This document shows, piece after piece, positions 62,762 to 64,000 of a DNA stretch of 64,000 nt. The position numbers and the translations under genes are program-made. A model generated the notes under the pieces. The model saw nothing but the letters and a program-made list of their open reading frames with translations, was not told where the DNA came from and ran no database searches. How positions within the stretch are numbered: the stretch's first letter is position 1; the number at the start of each line of letters is the position of its first letter. The stretch comes from Schaalia canis (GTDB lineage Bacteria > Actinomycetota > Actinomycetes > Actinomycetales > Actinomycetaceae). The stretch is taken from assembly GCF_003858455.1 (NCBI RefSeq), contig NZ_RQZF01000001.1:310001-374000 (forward strand), read 5' to 3'.

Positions 62762-63889
62762 ATGACTCTGAGCATCCTGTGGTTCATCCTCATCGCCGTC
62801 CTGTGGACCGGTTACCTCATCCTTGAAGGCTTCGATTTTGGCGTCGGCATGCTCCTGCCTGTCGTTGCAAAGGATGATCGTGAGCGCACCCAAGCGACCC
62901 GCACTATTGGCCCCCACTGGGACGGAAACGAAGTGTGGCTGCTGACCGCTGGCGGCGCAACCTTCGCAGCCTTCCCCGAATGGTACGCAACCATGTTCTC
63001 GGGCATGTACCTGGCTCTCTTCGTGATCCTGGTCCTGCTGATTTTGCGCATCTCGGCTCTTGAGTGGCGTTCTAAGATCGCCTCGGTCAAGTGGCGTTCC
63101 ACCTGGGACACCATGCACACCGCTGCAGCATACGGTGTGCCCCTGCTCTTGGGTGTTGCCTTCGCCAACCTCGTTCAGGGCATGCAGATTGAGGTCGTTG
63201 ACCGCGCCGGTCAGGTAATCGCACCGGCTGAGGTTGCCGCTAACCTCAACACCGCTGCGCACCAGCTCACCGGAGGATTCTTCTCTCTCCTGACTCCCTT
63301 CACCCTGCTGGGCGGTCTGGTTGTCGTTGCTATTTGCTTCGCCCACGGCGCGCAATTCCTCGCTCTCAAGACCGAGGGTGCTGTCCGTAAGCGTTCCAAC
63401 GACATTGCTCCCGCTGCATCCGTCGTCGCCACCGCTCTTGCAGCCGTGTGGGTTCTATGGGGCCAGCTCGCCTACTCGGAGAATCTCCTCGCGTGGATTC
63501 CGCTGGTGATTGCAGCACTGGCTCTCATCGCCTCAGCAGCCTTCTCCCAGAAGGCCATGCGTTCCGAAGGCAAGGCCTTCACCTTCTCAGCAGTAGCCAT
63601 TGCTGCTGCTGTCGCATGGATTTTCTCTGCGATGGCTCCTGCCGTGATGAAGTCCAGCATCGACCCTGCCTACTCGCTCACCATCGAGCAGGCTTCGTCG
63701 ACGCCCTCAACCCTGACCGTGATGACCATTGTCGCCGTGTGCTTCGTGCCCGTCGTTCTGGCCTACACTGCATGGTCCTACTGGGTGTTCCGTCACCGCG
63801 TCTCCGTCAACGATGTTGACACCAACGCGGGTCTGCTTCCTGAGCGGATCCGTATCGGTCACAACTTCTTGACCAGCACCGACGCCTGA
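62762..63889 (+). CDS. cydB: Cytochrome bd oxidase subunit II
   Basis: A 375-residue membrane subunit with about nine helices, partner of CydA. LWFILIAVLWTGYLILEGFD and FDFGVGMLLP open the protein; GPHWDGNEVWLLTAGGATFA is the family signature, followed by EWYATMFSGMYLALF and LRISALEWRSK. AGAAGGAG precedes the ATG. A terminator follows immediately, so cydDC, if present, is transcribed separately. Confidence 0.96.
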   Translation: MTLSILWFILIAVLWTGYLILEGFDFGVGMLLPVVAKDDRERTQATRTIGPHWDGNEVWLLTAGGATFAAFPEWYATMFSGMYLALFVILVLLILRISALEWRSKIASVKWRSTWDTMHTAAAYGVPLLLGVAFANLVQGMQIEVVDRAGQVIAPAEVAANLNTAAHQLTGGFFSLLTPFTLLGGLVVVAICFAHGAQFLALKTEGAVRKRSNDIAPAASVVATALAAVWVLWGQLAYSENLLAWIPLVIAALALIASAAFSQKAMRSEGKAFTFSAVAIAAAVAWIFSAMAPAVMKSSIDPAYSLTIEQASSTPSTLTVMTIVAVCFVPVVLAYTAWSYWVFRHRVSVNDVDTNAGLLPERIRIGHNFLTSTDA

Positions 63890-63913
63890 TCCTCATCCGA
63901 TCAGACCCCAGGG

Positions 63914-63956
63914 GTGGGGGCCACTAACACCGTTAGTGGCCCCCACACCTCTTTTT
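63914..63956 (+). terminator. Rho-independent terminator of cydAB
   Basis: GTGGGGGCCACTAAC pairs with GTTAGTGGCCCCCAC (15 bases) around a 3-base loop, followed by ACCTCTTTTT, 24 bases after the cydB stop codon. Confidence 0.9.
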
Positions 63957-64000
63957 CACTCCGTCTTTCTTTCTCCTCTCGGATTCCTCCGAATATTCAG

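Overview
The window looks like the chromosome of a moderately high-GC actinobacterium, most likely Actinomycetaceae (the Actinomyces/Schaalia group, often oral). Three things point there. The order rne, rplU, rpmA, obg, proB, proA, nadD, rsfS, followed by a tRNA-Ala, is typical of Actinobacteria. The block of erpA-like gene, glycerate-kinase-like gene and DUF3043 gene resembles the mycobacterial Rv2204c-Rv2206 neighbourhood. Three very different surface proteins all end in LAxTG sorting signals. No rRNA, CRISPR array, integrase or intact insertion sequence was seen. Family assignments were made by reading the sequence, without a database search.

Layout. 1-5.8 kb: an Hsp90-family gene (cut by the window edge), two YbjN-like genes and a large TPR gene, all on the minus strand. 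6-10.7 kb: a wall-anchored alpha/beta hydrolase, a receiver-like protein without the usual lysine, an FKBP lipoprotein and an ErpA-type Fe-S protein. 10.8-20.2 kb: mostly housekeeping metabolism (glycerate-kinase-like protein, M20 dipeptidase, DUF3043, pyrD, a SpoU methyltransferase, an NSS transporter with its tiny MetS-like partner, deoD).

20.2-29.3 kb is the most interesting block: a five-gene minus-strand locus coding for a 1507-residue wall-anchored repeat protein, a ZnuA/TroA-like lipoprotein, a membrane-anchored single-repeat protein, an ABC ATPase and an ABC-3 permease. The same repeat, with a GHxD motif and an HxHxxW motif, occurs in all three extracellular proteins (seven copies in total). 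In the lipoprotein it sits inside the substrate-binding fold with its two halves in reversed order. A Zur-like palindrome lies in the promoter region, and a closely related sequence (12 of 15 positions) lies upstream of a gene for a 99-residue protein with 27 histidines about 2.3 kb away. This suggests a surface-to-membrane metal (probably zinc) capture system.

29.5-37.6 kb: aldo/keto reductase, glycosyltransferase, His-rich protein, MFS exporter, alanine/cation symporter and glycogen phosphorylase. 37.8-44.4 kb: one 2192-residue M26 (ZmpB/IgA1-protease-like) surface metalloprotease between coiled coils. 44.6-51.5 kb is more accessory and somewhat AT-richer: an RclA-like flavoprotein, two paralogous four-cysteine lipoproteins, a VOC protein, a YtrA/GntR-ABC operon with a clear inverted-repeat operator, and a formylglycine-generating-enzyme-like protein next to the 3' end of tRNA-Ala. 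51.6-60.7 kb: the conserved rsfS-to-rne cluster. 61-64 kb: cydAB, a cytochrome bd oxidase.
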